64,000 nt of DNA, from positions 3,708,772 through 3,772,771 of the forward strand of contig CP007444.1 in NCBI GenBank assembly GCA_000632805.1, given 5' to 3'. The stretch comes from Dyella jiangningensis (GTDB lineage Bacteria; Pseudomonadota; Gammaproteobacteria; Xanthomonadales; Rhodanobacteraceae). This document shows, piece by piece, positions 1 to 8,765 of the stretch; the stretch's first letter is position 1; each line of letters starts with the position of its first letter. Position numbers and translations under genes: made by a program. The notes under the pieces were generated by a model. It was not told where the DNA came from. It saw nothing but the letters and a program-made list of their open reading frames with translations, and ran no database searches.

Positions 1-6
1 ACGACC

Positions 7-834
7 ATGACTGCCGCACCTTCGCCCATCGACGCCTGGAACGGCCATTCCGGCTGCACCTGGGTCGACCTTCAGCCGGTACTCGATGCCATGTTCCTGC
101 CCCTGAAGGAGGTGCTGGTCGACGCGGTCCGCGCCCGCCGGCCGCATCGCCTCCTCGATATCGGCTGCGGCACCGGCGACACCACCCTGGCTGCGGCTCG
201 GGTGTCAGGGAAGGACGCCGATTGTGTTGGCGTGGACATCTCGCGTCCCATGACCGACGCCGCGATCGAACGCGCGCGTCGCGAAGGGTCCAGCGCGCGG
301 TTCATCTGCGACAACGCGCAGACGCATGCCTTCGAGCCCGACAGCATCGACATGTTCATCTCGCGCCTGGGCGTGATGTTCTTCGAGCAGCCGGTGGCGG
401 CGTTCGCAAACCTGCGGCGAGCCGCGCGCAACGATGCCACGCTGTGTTTCATCGTCTGGCGCAGCGCCGAAGAGAATCCATACATGACCACCGCCGAGCG
501 TGCGGCGGCCTCGGTCATTGACCTTCCCGCACGCCAGCCTGGACCGGGCCAGTTCGGGTTTGCCGACAGAATGCGCACAGCTTCCCTGCTGACGGATGGC
601 GGCTGGAGCCATGTCGACATCCAGCCGCTCGATGTGTCTTGCGCCTATCCCGGCAGCGAGTTGGTCAACTACTTCACGCGTCTTGGCCCCGTCGGCGTCG
701 CGCTGCAACAGGCGGACGCCTCGACCCGGGAACGCGTCATCGCTGCCGTGCGACCGGCATTCGACGCGTATGTGCACGGCGATGAAGTGCGATTCGACGC
801 GGCGTGCTGGCTCATCCGCGCCCGCGCCTCGTGA
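7..834 (+). CDS. class I SAM-dependent methyltransferase
   Basis: A 275-residue cytosolic methyltransferase of unknown substrate. The SAM-binding motif I reads LLDIGCGTGDTTL at about residues 49-61, followed by an acidic motif VGVDIS near residue 76 and DMFISRLGVMFF around residue 118, the usual order in UbiE/Methyltransf_11 proteins. The N-terminal NGHSG..WV..Q pattern is common at the true start of this subgroup, so the ATG at base 7 is probably genuine although upstream sequence is missing. The next gene is convergent. Substrate cannot be told from sequence. Confidence 0.85.
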   Translation: MTAAPSPIDAWNGHSGCTWVDLQPVLDAMFLPLKEVLVDAVRARRPHRLLDIGCGTGDTTLAAARVSGKDADCVGVDISRPMTDAAIERARREGSSARFICDNAQTHAFEPDSIDMFISRLGVMFFEQPVAAFANLRRAARNDATLCFIVWRSAEENPYMTTAERAAASVIDLPARQPGPGQFGFADRMRTASLLTDGGWSHVDIQPLDVSCAYPGSELVNYFTRLGPVGVALQQADASTRERVIAAVRPAFDAYVHGDEVRFDAACWLIRARAS

Positions 835-871
835 CGGCAACCGCCATCATCTGATCGCGGATCGACAGCCC

Positions 872-1510
872 TCAATCCGCCGCCGCGAAATGCGCCATCT
901 GGTCGGCATGGGCCTTGGCGAACGCCGGTCGTGCCGTGGCGCGCGCGACATAGGCGCGACACGCGGGATGCGATGCCAATCCATCGAACCGGTCGACCAG
1001 GCGCAACACATCCGCCATGACGATGTCGGCAACGGAGAAGCTGCCTGCCAGCCATTCGCGTTCGGCCAGGATCGGCTCCATATGCGAGAGCCGCGCATGC
1101 AGGAAACCATCCAACAGCTTTCGCCCCGGCACCTCGTCGGTAATGTTGGAAAACACGAAGATGGTCCATGGAACGCTTGCCATCTCCACCGAATTGAGTG
1201 CAGCAAACAACCACTCCATCGCCGCGCCGCGGCCTTGCGGATCGACGGGCATCAGCGCCTTGCTGCGCAGCCCCAGATGCAACAGGATGGCGCCACTTTC
1301 GAAGAGTGATACATCCCCGTCCGTCAGCCACGGCACCTGGCCGAAAGGCTGGTGAGCAAAGTGCTCCGCGCCACGCGCGTCGAACGGAACGCTTTCCACG
1401 CGATAAGGCAGCCCCGCTTCTTCCAGCGCCCAGCGCACGCGCAGGTCGCGCACGAAGCCGCGCGGCATCTCGGGAACCCAGTTGAAGGTGGTAAGGACCA
1501 GCTCAGTCAT
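872..1510 (-). CDS. glutathione S-transferase family protein
   Basis: A 212-residue GST-fold protein: N-terminal thioredoxin-like half with the cis-proline and Ser-Gln-type glutathione contact region (GQVPWLTDGDVSLFESGAILLH, about residues 54-75), then an all-helical C-terminal half with the N-capping box SVADIVMADV near residue 157. The start at 1510 has GGAGG six bases upstream, better than the longer reading. It lies 48 bases downstream of a second GST on the same strand, so the two are probably co-transcribed from the operator-bearing promoter at about 2.28 kb. The physiological electrophile is unknown. Confidence 0.85.
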   Translation of the reverse strand: MTELVLTTFNWVPEMPRGFVRDLRVRWALEEAGLPYRVESVPFDARGAEHFAHQPFGQVPWLTDGDVSLFESGAILLHLGLRSKALMPVDPQGRGAAMEWLFAALNSVEMASVPWTIFVFSNITDEVPGRKLLDGFLHARLSHMEPILAEREWLAGSFSVADIVMADVLRLVDRFDGLASHPACRAYVARATARPAFAKAHADQMAHFAAAD

Positions 1511-1558
1511 GCATGCCTCCATTCGTCAGTCGGTGTTCTTCACGTATCGTGGGCGGGC

Positions 1559-2230
1559 TCAGGCCACACTGGAAAGCGTGTCGTGCTTCGGTGACGCTCC
1601 TGGCGCACCGGCCTTGTCGACCGGCCACGGGTCTGCCCAGGCCGCGATGCGCTCCAGGCCATCGAGCCAGCGGATCACATTCGGAAAATCGTCCAGCGGC
1701 ATGTCCGAACGGCGCCAGTCGCACGCCATGGCGGCGAGCTGGAAGTCGGCGATCGTCAGCCGGCCACAGGCCACGAAATCGCGACCTTCCAGATGGCTGT
1801 CCAGCACGGCCGCCAGTTGCTTCAACTCGGGAACCGCTGCTACCAGTTCCGAACGATCCGGCGGACCAAGGTTGAAGGTTTCCTTCACCACGAACTCGAA
1901 ATAGAACGGCCCCACGGCGCGCGCCCAATGATTGTCGTTCCATGACAGCCATCGAATCACTTCCACCTGCTCGGCGGGGTTGTGCGCCGGCCACATGTCC
2001 GAGCCTTCCTTGATGCACAGGTAGGCGTTGATGGCCGACGATTCCCACAGCACGACATCCCCATCGACCAGGGTCGGAGCCTTGCCGTTGGGGTTGAGCG
2101 CCTTGTATTCCGCGGTCTTCAGGCCGCCAGCCTTAGCATCGATCTGGATGCATTCGGCGTCGATGCCGAGGTACTTCACCAGCGCCAGTACGCGCCGCGG
2201 TGCCTGGGCCTTGATCCAGTAGATCTTCAT
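1559..2230 (-). CDS. glutathione S-transferase family protein
   Basis: A 223-residue GST-like protein. The thioredoxin-like half starts MKIYWIKAQAPRRVL and carries NPNGKAPTLVDGDVVLWESSAI at about residues 49-70. The C-terminal half holds LTIADFQLAAMA near residue 158. It lacks the usual N-terminal Tyr or Ser in the expected place, so catalytic chemistry is uncertain. It is the first gene after the divergent TetR operator and is followed 48 bases on by a second GST, suggesting a two-gene detoxification operon repressed by the adjacent regulator. The start was placed at the ATG that matches the family N-terminus, not an upstream in-frame one. Confidence 0.83.
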   Translation of the reverse strand: MKIYWIKAQAPRRVLALVKYLGIDAECIQIDAKAGGLKTAEYKALNPNGKAPTLVDGDVVLWESSAINAYLCIKEGSDMWPAHNPAEQVEVIRWLSWNDNHWARAVGPFYFEFVVKETFNLGPPDRSELVAAVPELKQLAAVLDSHLEGRDFVACGRLTIADFQLAAMACDWRRSDMPLDDFPNVIRWLDGLERIAAWADPWPVDKAGAPGASPKHDTLSSVA

Positions 2231-2282
2231 GTTCCACTCCGGTGTGTTTGTCCGTGACCGGTGTCCGAGGTTACGCCGCCGC

Positions 2283-2306
2283 AAAATATGTTAAAGAACA
2301 TATTTT
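2283..2306. promoter_or_regulatory. TetR-type operator, perfect inverted repeat (site 1)
   Basis: Arms AAAATATGTT (2283-2292) and AACATATTTT (2297-2306) are perfect 10-bp inverted repeats around AAAG. The site lies between the divergent GST operon (start 2230) and the tetR gene (start 2346), the classic place for an autoregulatory TetR operator. The same sequence recurs at 6446-6469. Confidence 0.85.
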
Positions 2307-2345
2307 CAGGCCTGCTATACCTGCCCACTCAGGAGGTTCGCCGTC

Positions 2346-2927
2346 ATGCCCTACAGCCCCGAACATAAAGTGCAGACGCGAGCACGCGTGGTGGAGTCGG
2401 CACGTCGCCTGTTCAATCGACACGGCTTCGAGCAGGTCACCATCGACCAGGTGATGGCCTCCGCCGGGCTCACCCGCGGCGCGTTCTATCACCACTTCGA
2501 CAGCAAGGACGAACTCTACGCGGCGGCGGTTGCGAGCTTCGAAACCTGCAACCCGTTCGCCGCGGCCAACGCAGACCAGATCGTCAAAGATCCCAAGCGC
2601 ATGGCGCGCATGCTCGTCGACCTGTATCTCAGCGATGAAGTGCTGGAGAACATCGACCTGCACTGCCCGCTTTACGCGCTGCCTTCGGATGTCGCTCGTG
2701 CGGGCCTGGAGCCGCAACAGGCCTATACCGACCTCATGCGTGGCATGCGCCACATCTATCTGTGCGCCCTCAAGGGCGTGCGCGATGCGGATCGCCGCGC
2801 CGAAGCCATCGTTGCGCTATGCGTGGGTGGCATGCTGCTGGCACGCACGACCAACGACCCGGTCTTGCGCAAATCGCTGCGGGCGTCCGCACGGCACCAG
2901 GCGCTGGCCTTGCTGAAAGAGGATTGA
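2346..2927 (+). CDS. TetR/AcrR family transcriptional regulator
   Basis: A 193-residue repressor. The N-terminal TetR helix-turn-helix covers residues 9-56 with the hallmark ending GLTRGAFYHHFDSKDELY. The C-terminal half is the variable ligand-binding and dimerisation domain. It is divergent from two GST genes with a perfect palindrome in the shared promoter, so it most likely represses itself and them. The same palindrome upstream of the YCII-like gene at 6.3 kb makes that gene a third target. The inducer is unknown; a reactive electrophile would fit the GST targets. Confidence 0.92.
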   Translation: MPYSPEHKVQTRARVVESARRLFNRHGFEQVTIDQVMASAGLTRGAFYHHFDSKDELYAAAVASFETCNPFAAANADQIVKDPKRMARMLVDLYLSDEVLENIDLHCPLYALPSDVARAGLEPQQAYTDLMRGMRHIYLCALKGVRDADRRAEAIVALCVGGMLLARTTNDPVLRKSLRASARHQALALLKED

Positions 2928-3074
2928 GACAGGCAGCGGTACCCGGCCGCGGCTGCCGCATGTGACATGCAGCACGTGCGGTGAACGCCTGTACACCGCT
3001 TCAATTCCCGCGCGCGCCAAAATCGGGCAGACTTCCGACCGCATCCGCACGCTTCCACTGCCGGGAAAAGGGCC

Positions 3075-3602
3075 ATGACCGAAGCCAACGAAGAGCGCAA
3101 GCCGTGTCCGGTGTGCGGCGAGTCCATCATGGCCATCGCCAGGAAGTGCCGGTTCTGCGGTACAGACCTGGAGGCCTACCAGGCCGCTCGCGACGCCACC
3201 GTCGAGAAGGTGCTTTTCCAGGGTCATCCCGCGGTGTTCTACAGCGTCGGGCAATACGTTATCGCGGTGATCACGCTGGGCATTGCGGCACTGGTCTACT
3301 GGATGCACAGCGTCTCGGTGACCTACACCATCACCACGCAGCGCATCCGCGTCGAACGCGGCCTGCTGTCGAAAACGCAGGACAATCTCGAACTGTTCCG
3401 TGTCGACCACTTCGATCTGGAAAAGCCCTTTGGCATGCGCCTGCTGGGCCAGTGCCTGCTGTGCATGCACTCATCGGACCGCGATATGCCGACGGTTCGC
3501 CTCCATGGCATCCCTGACCTTGAGGCGATGGCCGACACATTGCGCGACTGCTCGCTGCGTGAGCGCATGCGCCGCCGCGTGCTGCCCGTCGAGAACATGT
3601 AA
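3075..3602 (+). CDS. zinc-ribbon and bacterial PH domain membrane protein
   Basis: A 175-residue protein with three parts: an N-terminal zinc ribbon (CPVC at residues 11-14, CRFC at 25-28), one hydrophobic segment at about residues 56-75, and a C-terminal bacterial PH domain of the YdbS type (VTYTITTQRIRVERGLLSK, then RVDHFDLEKPF). Such proteins sit at the inner membrane; their roles are largely undefined. It is a single gene followed by a strong terminator shared with the convergent hydrolase. Confidence 0.8.
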   Translation: MTEANEERKPCPVCGESIMAIARKCRFCGTDLEAYQAARDATVEKVLFQGHPAVFYSVGQYVIAVITLGIAALVYWMHSVSVTYTITTQRIRVERGLLSKTQDNLELFRVDHFDLEKPFGMRLLGQCLLCMHSSDRDMPTVRLHGIPDLEAMADTLRDCSLRERMRRRVLPVENM

Positions 3603-3626
3603 GCGGCTGGACGCCCGGCATGCGAG

Positions 3627-3652
3627 AAGGGGCGCCATGCGCCCCTTTTTTC
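3627..3652. terminator. bidirectional rho-independent terminator
   Basis: A 9-bp perfect stem AAGGGGCGC/GCGCCCCTT with a three-base loop, followed by a T run. It lies between two convergent genes. Confidence 0.85.
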
Positions 3653-3675
3653 TTGCGCTGTCGCCAAGGCGGTTA

Positions 3676-4725
3676 TCAGAACCTGTCCACATCGATTACC
3701 GCCTTGGCGAACGCTTCGGGTGCTTCCTGCGGCAGGTTGTGGCCGACGCCGCCGGTGATCAGTCGATGTTCGTATCTGCCGGTGAACTTCTTGGCATAAG
3801 CGCTGGGCGCGGGATGCGGCGCGCCATTGGCGTCGCCTTCCATGGTGATGGTCGGGATCGTGATGGCCGGCAGTGCGGCGAGCTTCTTTTCCATGTCGTC
3901 GTACTTCGTCTCGCCCTGCGCCAGCCCGAGGCGCCAGCGATAGTTGTGGATAGCCACGGCCACCTGATCCGGGTTGTCCAAAGCCGCCGCCGAACGGTTG
4001 AAGGTGGCATCGTCAAAGGCCCACTTCGGCGAGGCGGTTTCCCAGATCAGGCGGGCGAAATCATGCGTGTACTTCGCGTAGCCCTCGGCGCCGCGCTCGG
4101 TGGTGAAGTAGTACTGGTACCACCACTGCTGCTCGGCCTTCGGCGGCAGCGGCGCGCGATTGAGTTCCTGGCTGCCGATCAGGTAGCCGCTCACCGACAC
4201 CAGCGCTTTGCAGCGCTCCGGCCACAACGCGGCCATGATGTCCGCCGTGCGTGCACCCCAGTCGAAGCCGGCGACGATAGCCTTCTTTATATGCAGCGCG
4301 TCGAGCAGCGCCAGGCCATCGGCTGCCAGCGCGGCCTGCTGGCCATTGCGTGGCGTATCGGCCGAGAGGAAGCGCGTGTCGCCATAGCCACGCAGGTACG
4401 GAATGATCACGCGACACCCCGCAGCCGCGAGAAGCGGCGCGACATCCACGAAGCTGTAGATGTCATACGGCCAGCCGTGGAGCAGCAGTACCGGCTTGCC
4501 GTTGGCGGGACCTTCTTCCGCATAGGCGATGTCGAGCACATCCGTTTTCACGTGCTTGATCGACGAGAACGACGTGCGCCCCGTGTGCGCCACCGCCTTG
4601 CCATCGACAGCAGGCTTGGCTGCCTGCGCGTGGGCGAAGGACATCCATCCCACCTGCGTGGCCGCCAGCCCCAAGGCCGCCGTGCCCAGAAACGTGCGCC
4701 TGCGTTGATCGATACGGTCCGACAT
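3676..4725 (-). CDS. Tat-exported alpha/beta hydrolase, epoxide hydrolase-like
   Basis: A 349-residue alpha/beta hydrolase with a twin-arginine signal (RRRTFLGTAALGLA at residues 8-21, ending near AHAQA), so it is folded before export to the periplasm. The oxyanion loop is HGWPYD (about 103-108), the nucleophile elbow GFDWGA carries Asp rather than Ser, and the C-terminal His lies in GGVGHNLPQEAP. An Asp nucleophile and HGWP motif fit epoxide hydrolases and haloalkane dehalogenases. Substrate is unknown. It is monocistronic and convergent with the PH-domain gene. Confidence 0.85.
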   Translation of the reverse strand: MSDRIDQRRRTFLGTAALGLAATQVGWMSFAHAQAAKPAVDGKAVAHTGRTSFSSIKHVKTDVLDIAYAEEGPANGKPVLLLHGWPYDIYSFVDVAPLLAAAGCRVIIPYLRGYGDTRFLSADTPRNGQQAALAADGLALLDALHIKKAIVAGFDWGARTADIMAALWPERCKALVSVSGYLIGSQELNRAPLPPKAEQQWWYQYYFTTERGAEGYAKYTHDFARLIWETASPKWAFDDATFNRSAAALDNPDQVAVAIHNYRWRLGLAQGETKYDDMEKKLAALPAITIPTITMEGDANGAPHPAPSAYAKKFTGRYEHRLITGGVGHNLPQEAPEAFAKAVIDVDRF

Positions 4726-4981
4726 GTGCCCTCTCCCGGATCATTGGTGTACCGGGATAGAGGACCATGGCCGTGTATTTCCATTGTGTACGCCGCACCG
4801 GGCCTTTGCATGCTTGTGTATCCAAGGCCCCGCGGATACATGCAGATACAAATCGTGATCAAGGCGACATGGGCCTTTCGACCCTTGTCCAGCGCATGAA
4901 TCATGCGTTACCTCTAATGCCTCCCGTCGTCGGCCCCCAGGCGCCGCCGATGTGCCCGCCCTATCCCACGAGAACATCACC

Positions 4982-5827
4982 ATGCAGATCGAGCCGGAGA
5001 AGACCGCCGCCCGCGTCGCGTTGTGGCGCGCCATGCACACGCTGGTGGATGCGCCGCCGCATGTACTGGAGGACACAGTGGGACTTCAGTTGCTGGCACC
5101 CGGTGAAAGCTGGCGTCAGCGTCCGGACATAGATCCGCAGGGAACGCGCGGTTTTCGCGCAGGCGTCGTGGCGCGCGCGCGCTTCATCGAAGACCTGGTG
5201 ACGGAACAGGTGGCGCACGGCGTCACGCAGTACGTGCTGCTTGGCGCAGGCCTCGACACGTTTGCCCAGCGCCGCCCGGACATCGCCTCGCGGTTGCGGG
5301 TGTTCGAGGTGGACCAGCCCGGTGCGCAACAGTGGAAGCGTGAGCGACTGGTCGCGTGCGGCCTGGGCTTGCCCGCGTGGCTGCATCTGGTGCCGGTCGA
5401 TTTCGAGGCGGGACAATCGTGGTGGGACGAGCTGGTCGACGCCGGTTTCGACACCCGCCAACCCGCCGTAGTGGTGTCCACCGGCGTCTCGATGTACCTC
5501 AGCCAGGAGGCCAACCTCGCCACGCTGCGCCAGGTCGCCACGCTCGCGCCTGGATCCGTGCTGGCCATGACCTTCCTGCTGTCGCTGGATCTCATCGATG
5601 CCGCGGAGCGCCCGATGCACGAGACGCTGCATGAGCGCGCCCGTGCATCCGGCACGCCCTTCATCAGTTTCTACAGCCCCGACGGCATCATGGAGCTCGC
5701 GCGCGAGGCCGGCTTCGACACCGCGCGCTACGCGTCCAATGATGATCTCAACGCGCGCTACTTCGCCGGCCGCTCGGATGGCCTGGAAACGCCGCGGGGC
5801 GAGGCGTTCCTGATCGCCGAGACCTAG
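4982..5827 (+). CDS. SAM-dependent methyltransferase, leucine carboxyl methyltransferase (PPM) fold
   Basis: A 281-residue protein of the bacterial LCMT/PPM-like methyltransferase family. It has the family pattern of an N-terminal helical lid, a conserved Arg region (RGFRAGVVARARFIEDLV), then motif I as YVLLGAGLDTFAQR, the motif FEVDQPGAQQWKR, and VVVSTGVSMYL. Substrates of the bacterial members are usually unknown. The ATG at 4982 is preferred; an in-frame GTG at 4952 would add ten residues. No clear operon partner. Confidence 0.85.
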   Translation: MQIEPEKTAARVALWRAMHTLVDAPPHVLEDTVGLQLLAPGESWRQRPDIDPQGTRGFRAGVVARARFIEDLVTEQVAHGVTQYVLLGAGLDTFAQRRPDIASRLRVFEVDQPGAQQWKRERLVACGLGLPAWLHLVPVDFEAGQSWWDELVDAGFDTRQPAVVVSTGVSMYLSQEANLATLRQVATLAPGSVLAMTFLLSLDLIDAAERPMHETLHERARASGTPFISFYSPDGIMELAREAGFDTARYASNDDLNARYFAGRSDGLETPRGEAFLIAET

Positions 5828-5986
5828 CGACCCGTCGGCACGGCGGTGCCTGTCGAACAGGCGACGCCGCATCCAATGCCTGCCGCGGCTTGCCCGCAAG
5901 CGCATCGCCCGTACGTTTCCACGCGATGGATGCGCACTCGCATCCGCCTTCGACCTGCTCGCCCGCCAGTCAGAACGCAGGCACTA

Positions 5987-6343
5987 TCACTGGCCGGGAA
6001 TCGGCAAGCATTCCATGATCTCGATCGAATCGCCGGGGAAGATCGTAAAGTGCGGATGGCCTTCGAACATCTTCGCAGCGGCGTCGTGTGACTCGGTGCG
6101 GACGATGGTGTAGGCCGTCATATGGTTGCGAATGCTCTCGATGCCACCGCGTGACGCACGCAGCGTCTTGCCCAATGGCGCGCCGGTGTCGACGATCGCC
6201 GCCTGGTGCGTCGCGACCCACTTGCCCCACGCCTGCATGCCTTCCTGCTCGCGTTGCTTGCGCTTCTCTTCGCTCAGGTCATCCCATCCGGATGCCTTGC
6301 GTGTTGCTTCGTTGCCGAGATACACCGCCAGGTAGTTCTTCAT
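5987..6343 (-). CDS. YCII-related / DGPF-like small protein
   Basis: A 118-residue protein starting MKNYLAVYLGNEA and ending in FTIFPGDSIEIMECLPIP. The overall layout resembles dimeric alpha/beta-barrel YCII-like proteins, whose enzymatic role is generally undefined. About 100 bases upstream lies a near-perfect second copy of the TetR operator found between tetR and the GST genes, so this gene is probably co-regulated with them. Function beyond that is not assignable. Confidence 0.7.
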   Translation of the reverse strand: MKNYLAVYLGNEATRKASGWDDLSEEKRKQREQEGMQAWGKWVATHQAAIVDTGAPLGKTLRASRGGIESIRNHMTAYTIVRTESHDAAAKMFEGHPHFTIFPGDSIEIMECLPIPGQ

Positions 6344-6445
6344 GGCCTCACTCCTCGTCGCGCGTGTCGGAAGTCGGCAGGCTAGCCGCGAGCGGGCCCA
6401 ACCTGCGGTAGATGACGCTACCGGTTGAGCAGCTTACGCCGCGGC

Positions 6446-6469
6446 AAGTTATGTTAAAGAACATATTTT
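6446..6469. promoter_or_regulatory. TetR-type operator (site 2)
   Basis: AAGTTATGTT-AAAG-AACATATTTT: right arm and spacer are identical to site 1 at 2283-2306 and the left arm matches at 8 of 10 bases. Flanking TTACGCCGC also matches site 1 on the side facing the minus-strand gene, so a whole operator-promoter segment is conserved. The probable target is the YCII-like gene starting at 6343. Confidence 0.8.
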
Positions 6470-6489
6470 GGCCACGCAGGTGGCGCGTT

Positions 6490-6948
6490 TCAGGCCTTGT
6501 CCGCGGGAACAACGGTCTCGATCCAGCCAATGATGAAGGCATCCAGCGGCGTGCGCTCGGGCACGTCGATGCCGGCGTCGCGCACGAAAGCCATTGCCGC
6601 CTTGATCAATGCCTGACGCGAAATGCTGGTGGCCTGACGTGCAGCGGCCTGCCGTTGGCGCAGCTGCACGATATGCGCCGACGGCTTTCCCGGTTTGGCG
6701 AACTTCTGATAACGGCGCAGCTCATCGGCTGCCAACGTGGTATCGAACGCGGCCCGCAGCGTGGCCTTGTGCGCGAACAATAGAGCGGTGAGCGACGCCA
6801 TCACGTTTGCGCGAGGCGCTGGAGGCGTCGCCAGCACATTGTCCAGTAGCGACGGCAATGTACCGGGCGCGTCCGGCGAACGCTCGGCGGCAGCCTCTTC
6901 CAGCCGCGCGAGAAAGCCGGCGTATGGATAGGACGGGGCCGGGCTCAT
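6490..6948 (-). CDS. hypothetical protein
   Basis: A 152-residue soluble protein, mostly helical and rich in Ala and Arg. I do not recognise a domain. The middle part (QLRQRQAAARQATSISRQ) is likely a helix; the C-terminus reads LDAFIIGWIETVVPADK. Base composition matches its neighbours and the frame stays open with normal codon use, supporting a real gene. It shares strand with the next two genes upstream but gaps of 70 bases or more make an operon uncertain. Confidence 0.6.
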   Translation of the reverse strand: MSPAPSYPYAGFLARLEEAAAERSPDAPGTLPSLLDNVLATPPAPRANVMASLTALLFAHKATLRAAFDTTLAADELRRYQKFAKPGKPSAHIVQLRQRQAAARQATSISRQALIKAAMAFVRDAGIDVPERTPLDAFIIGWIETVVPADKA

Positions 6949-7018
6949 TTGTGAGCCGCCGCGCGTGTCACGCGCATGCCGGCGTTGGTATCGGCGTCAT
7001 GCAAGTCGGGCCGCGCCA

Positions 7019-7552
7019 TCAGCCAAGTTCGTTGCCCCGCCGCAGATGGACGCCCAATTCCGTCGCGAGCTCTCGCATGGCCTCGGTGTCTCGCGACAGT
7101 GTCATCCAACCCGCGAGGCTGTCGTCATCGGTCTCGCGCACCCACAGGGTGTAACCGTGGGGTGCGAGATTGTCGTAAGCCGTGACGACGAGTTCGGCCG
7201 GGTCGACGTCGGCATGGAAGTCGTCCTCGTCGGTGTCGCCGTTCCAATCGATGGCAAGGTTCCACCGCGCCGCCAGCTCCTCGAGCGCCTGCACCAGCCC
7301 ACGCGTGTCCTCGGCGCCCACATGGAAGGTCGAACGCCAGTCGGCCACTTGCCCCACCGCTTGCGCGACATCGACCTCATCGTCTGGCGTGCCACCCACC
7401 GCGTCGCGATAGGCCGCAAACTGCTGGAACGCAGTGTCGTCGTCCCCCGGATTGATCAGCAACAGCAACTGCCAGACATACGCCTCCAGCGAGCTGTCGT
7501 CATCGTCGTGGAAGTGGTGGCCAGTTTCGTAGTCGTCGTCGGAGGGCGTCAT
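7019..7552 (-). CDS. DUF6630-like acidic protein
   Basis: A 177-residue strongly acidic protein. It begins with an Asp/His-rich stretch (DDDYETGHHFHDDDDSS) and ends with LWVRETDDDSLAGWMTLSR followed by an amphipathic helix. The DD..AGWM segment is what I associate with DUF6630 family proteins of unknown function. The poly-Asp/His N-terminus could bind metal but this is only inference. It stands alone between hypothetical and carbonic anhydrase genes on the same strand. Confidence 0.62.
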   Translation of the reverse strand: MTPSDDDYETGHHFHDDDDSSLEAYVWQLLLLINPGDDDTAFQQFAAYRDAVGGTPDDEVDVAQAVGQVADWRSTFHVGAEDTRGLVQALEELAARWNLAIDWNGDTDEDDFHADVDPAELVVTAYDNLAPHGYTLWVRETDDDSLAGWMTLSRDTEAMRELATELGVHLRRGNELG

Positions 7553-7696
7553 GGCGTGCTACCTGAAGTCGAAGCGGCATGATCGCCGGTGAAGCGCGCG
7601 TTGCATAGCGTTGTGCCGTATGGGCGCCCCAAAGACGCCATTCGCCGACTGCATCGACCGCAATGTCGCGCTGTGATTGGCGCGCCGGGCGCTGCC

Positions 7697-8497
7697 TCAA
7701 TCCGGGTCGTCATCAATCTCCCTTCCATTGACGTTCTGCAACGGCCGATGGTTATCCGGGAACAACGTCGAAAACGAAGCCACCTGGGCTTGGGACATCT
7801 GGATGGGATGGGCCAGCACGATCCAGCGCACACCTTCCGTGCATGGCGGCGTGGTCAGCGAACCACGGTAGACGTAGGCCTCGTGGTTTTTGGGAAGCAC
7901 GGACGCGAGATCCACCGAAACCGGCGGCCCGGCGCTTGCGGACGCATGTCCGGCCGCCGGCGGCAGGCTGTGGAACACGGGTGCGAGGCTCGGATTCTCC
8001 TCACCCAGCTTGACCATTACGCCGACGACGAGAATGTGCTTGGCACCGTCCTGGTTGACGAAATGGATCTCCAGCGGAAACCGCGTCTTGTCCGTGGTGT
8101 GCTCGCTGGGCGAATGAAAGTGGAACTGAGCCAGGTGATAGGTATCGCCGTCGTAGACCACGGCATCATTGGGGTCGGTGACATTGGCCTGCACCGTGTG
8201 CCCGTTGTTCACCAGCGCCACATCGCCCTTCTCGTAGTCGATGCGAAACGCACCTGCCTTACCCGGCTTGGCGTCGTGCGACTCCAGATCGATAGGTGAC
8301 TGCGCCAGGCCAATGCCACACGCGGAATAACTGGGATCCAACGCCGCCCAATGCGCCGGACCCGCTTCGCCCGAGTAAGCCCAATGGGGCGCCGACGCTC
8401 CTTTGTCCGCCGACCAAGGCAATGCCAGGGCGCCCACCGACGCCATCGCGACCGCCACAGCGGCCACACCGGCAAGGTGCCGTTTCGATGTATGCAT
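7697..8497 (-). CDS. alpha-class carbonic anhydrase, exported
   Basis: A 266-residue periplasmic carbonic anhydrase (reversible CO2 hydration). A signal peptide spans residues 1 to about 27. The alpha-class signature is complete: QSPIDL, then FHFHSPSEH with two zinc histidines, the third in EIHFVN, and TTPPCTEGVRWIV with the substrate-pocket Thr and the C-terminal half of the usual disulfide. The start at 8497 has GGGGAAGG just upstream; a longer in-frame reading lacks this. Length is normal for the family. No operon partner. Confidence 0.93.
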   Translation of the reverse strand: MHTSKRHLAGVAAVAVAMASVGALALPWSADKGASAPHWAYSGEAGPAHWAALDPSYSACGIGLAQSPIDLESHDAKPGKAGAFRIDYEKGDVALVNNGHTVQANVTDPNDAVVYDGDTYHLAQFHFHSPSEHTTDKTRFPLEIHFVNQDGAKHILVVGVMVKLGEENPSLAPVFHSLPPAAGHASASAGPPVSVDLASVLPKNHEAYVYRGSLTTPPCTEGVRWIVLAHPIQMSQAQVASFSTLFPDNHRPLQNVNGREIDDDPD

Positions 8498-8765
8498 GGC
8501 CTTCCCCAAACGACGCTCTTCCGCCCCAGGGAACCGGTCGCGCCAGGCATGTCGATGAAGTGCGGGCATGCCGTGGTGACCGCCTTTCCAGCGACCCCGG
8601 TCCCGTTCCGGATGAGGTCGGCTGGCGCAGGGATTTTACGCGCCCGCCCTCGCCGCTCCGTGAAGATCCCTTCATGGCAGGCGGCTCCGCATCCATCAAG
8701 GCGCGTCCGCGAGGTCCGTAGACCATTCGTGTAACCGCCGCAGTCGCTGCAACGAATGGCCAGGT

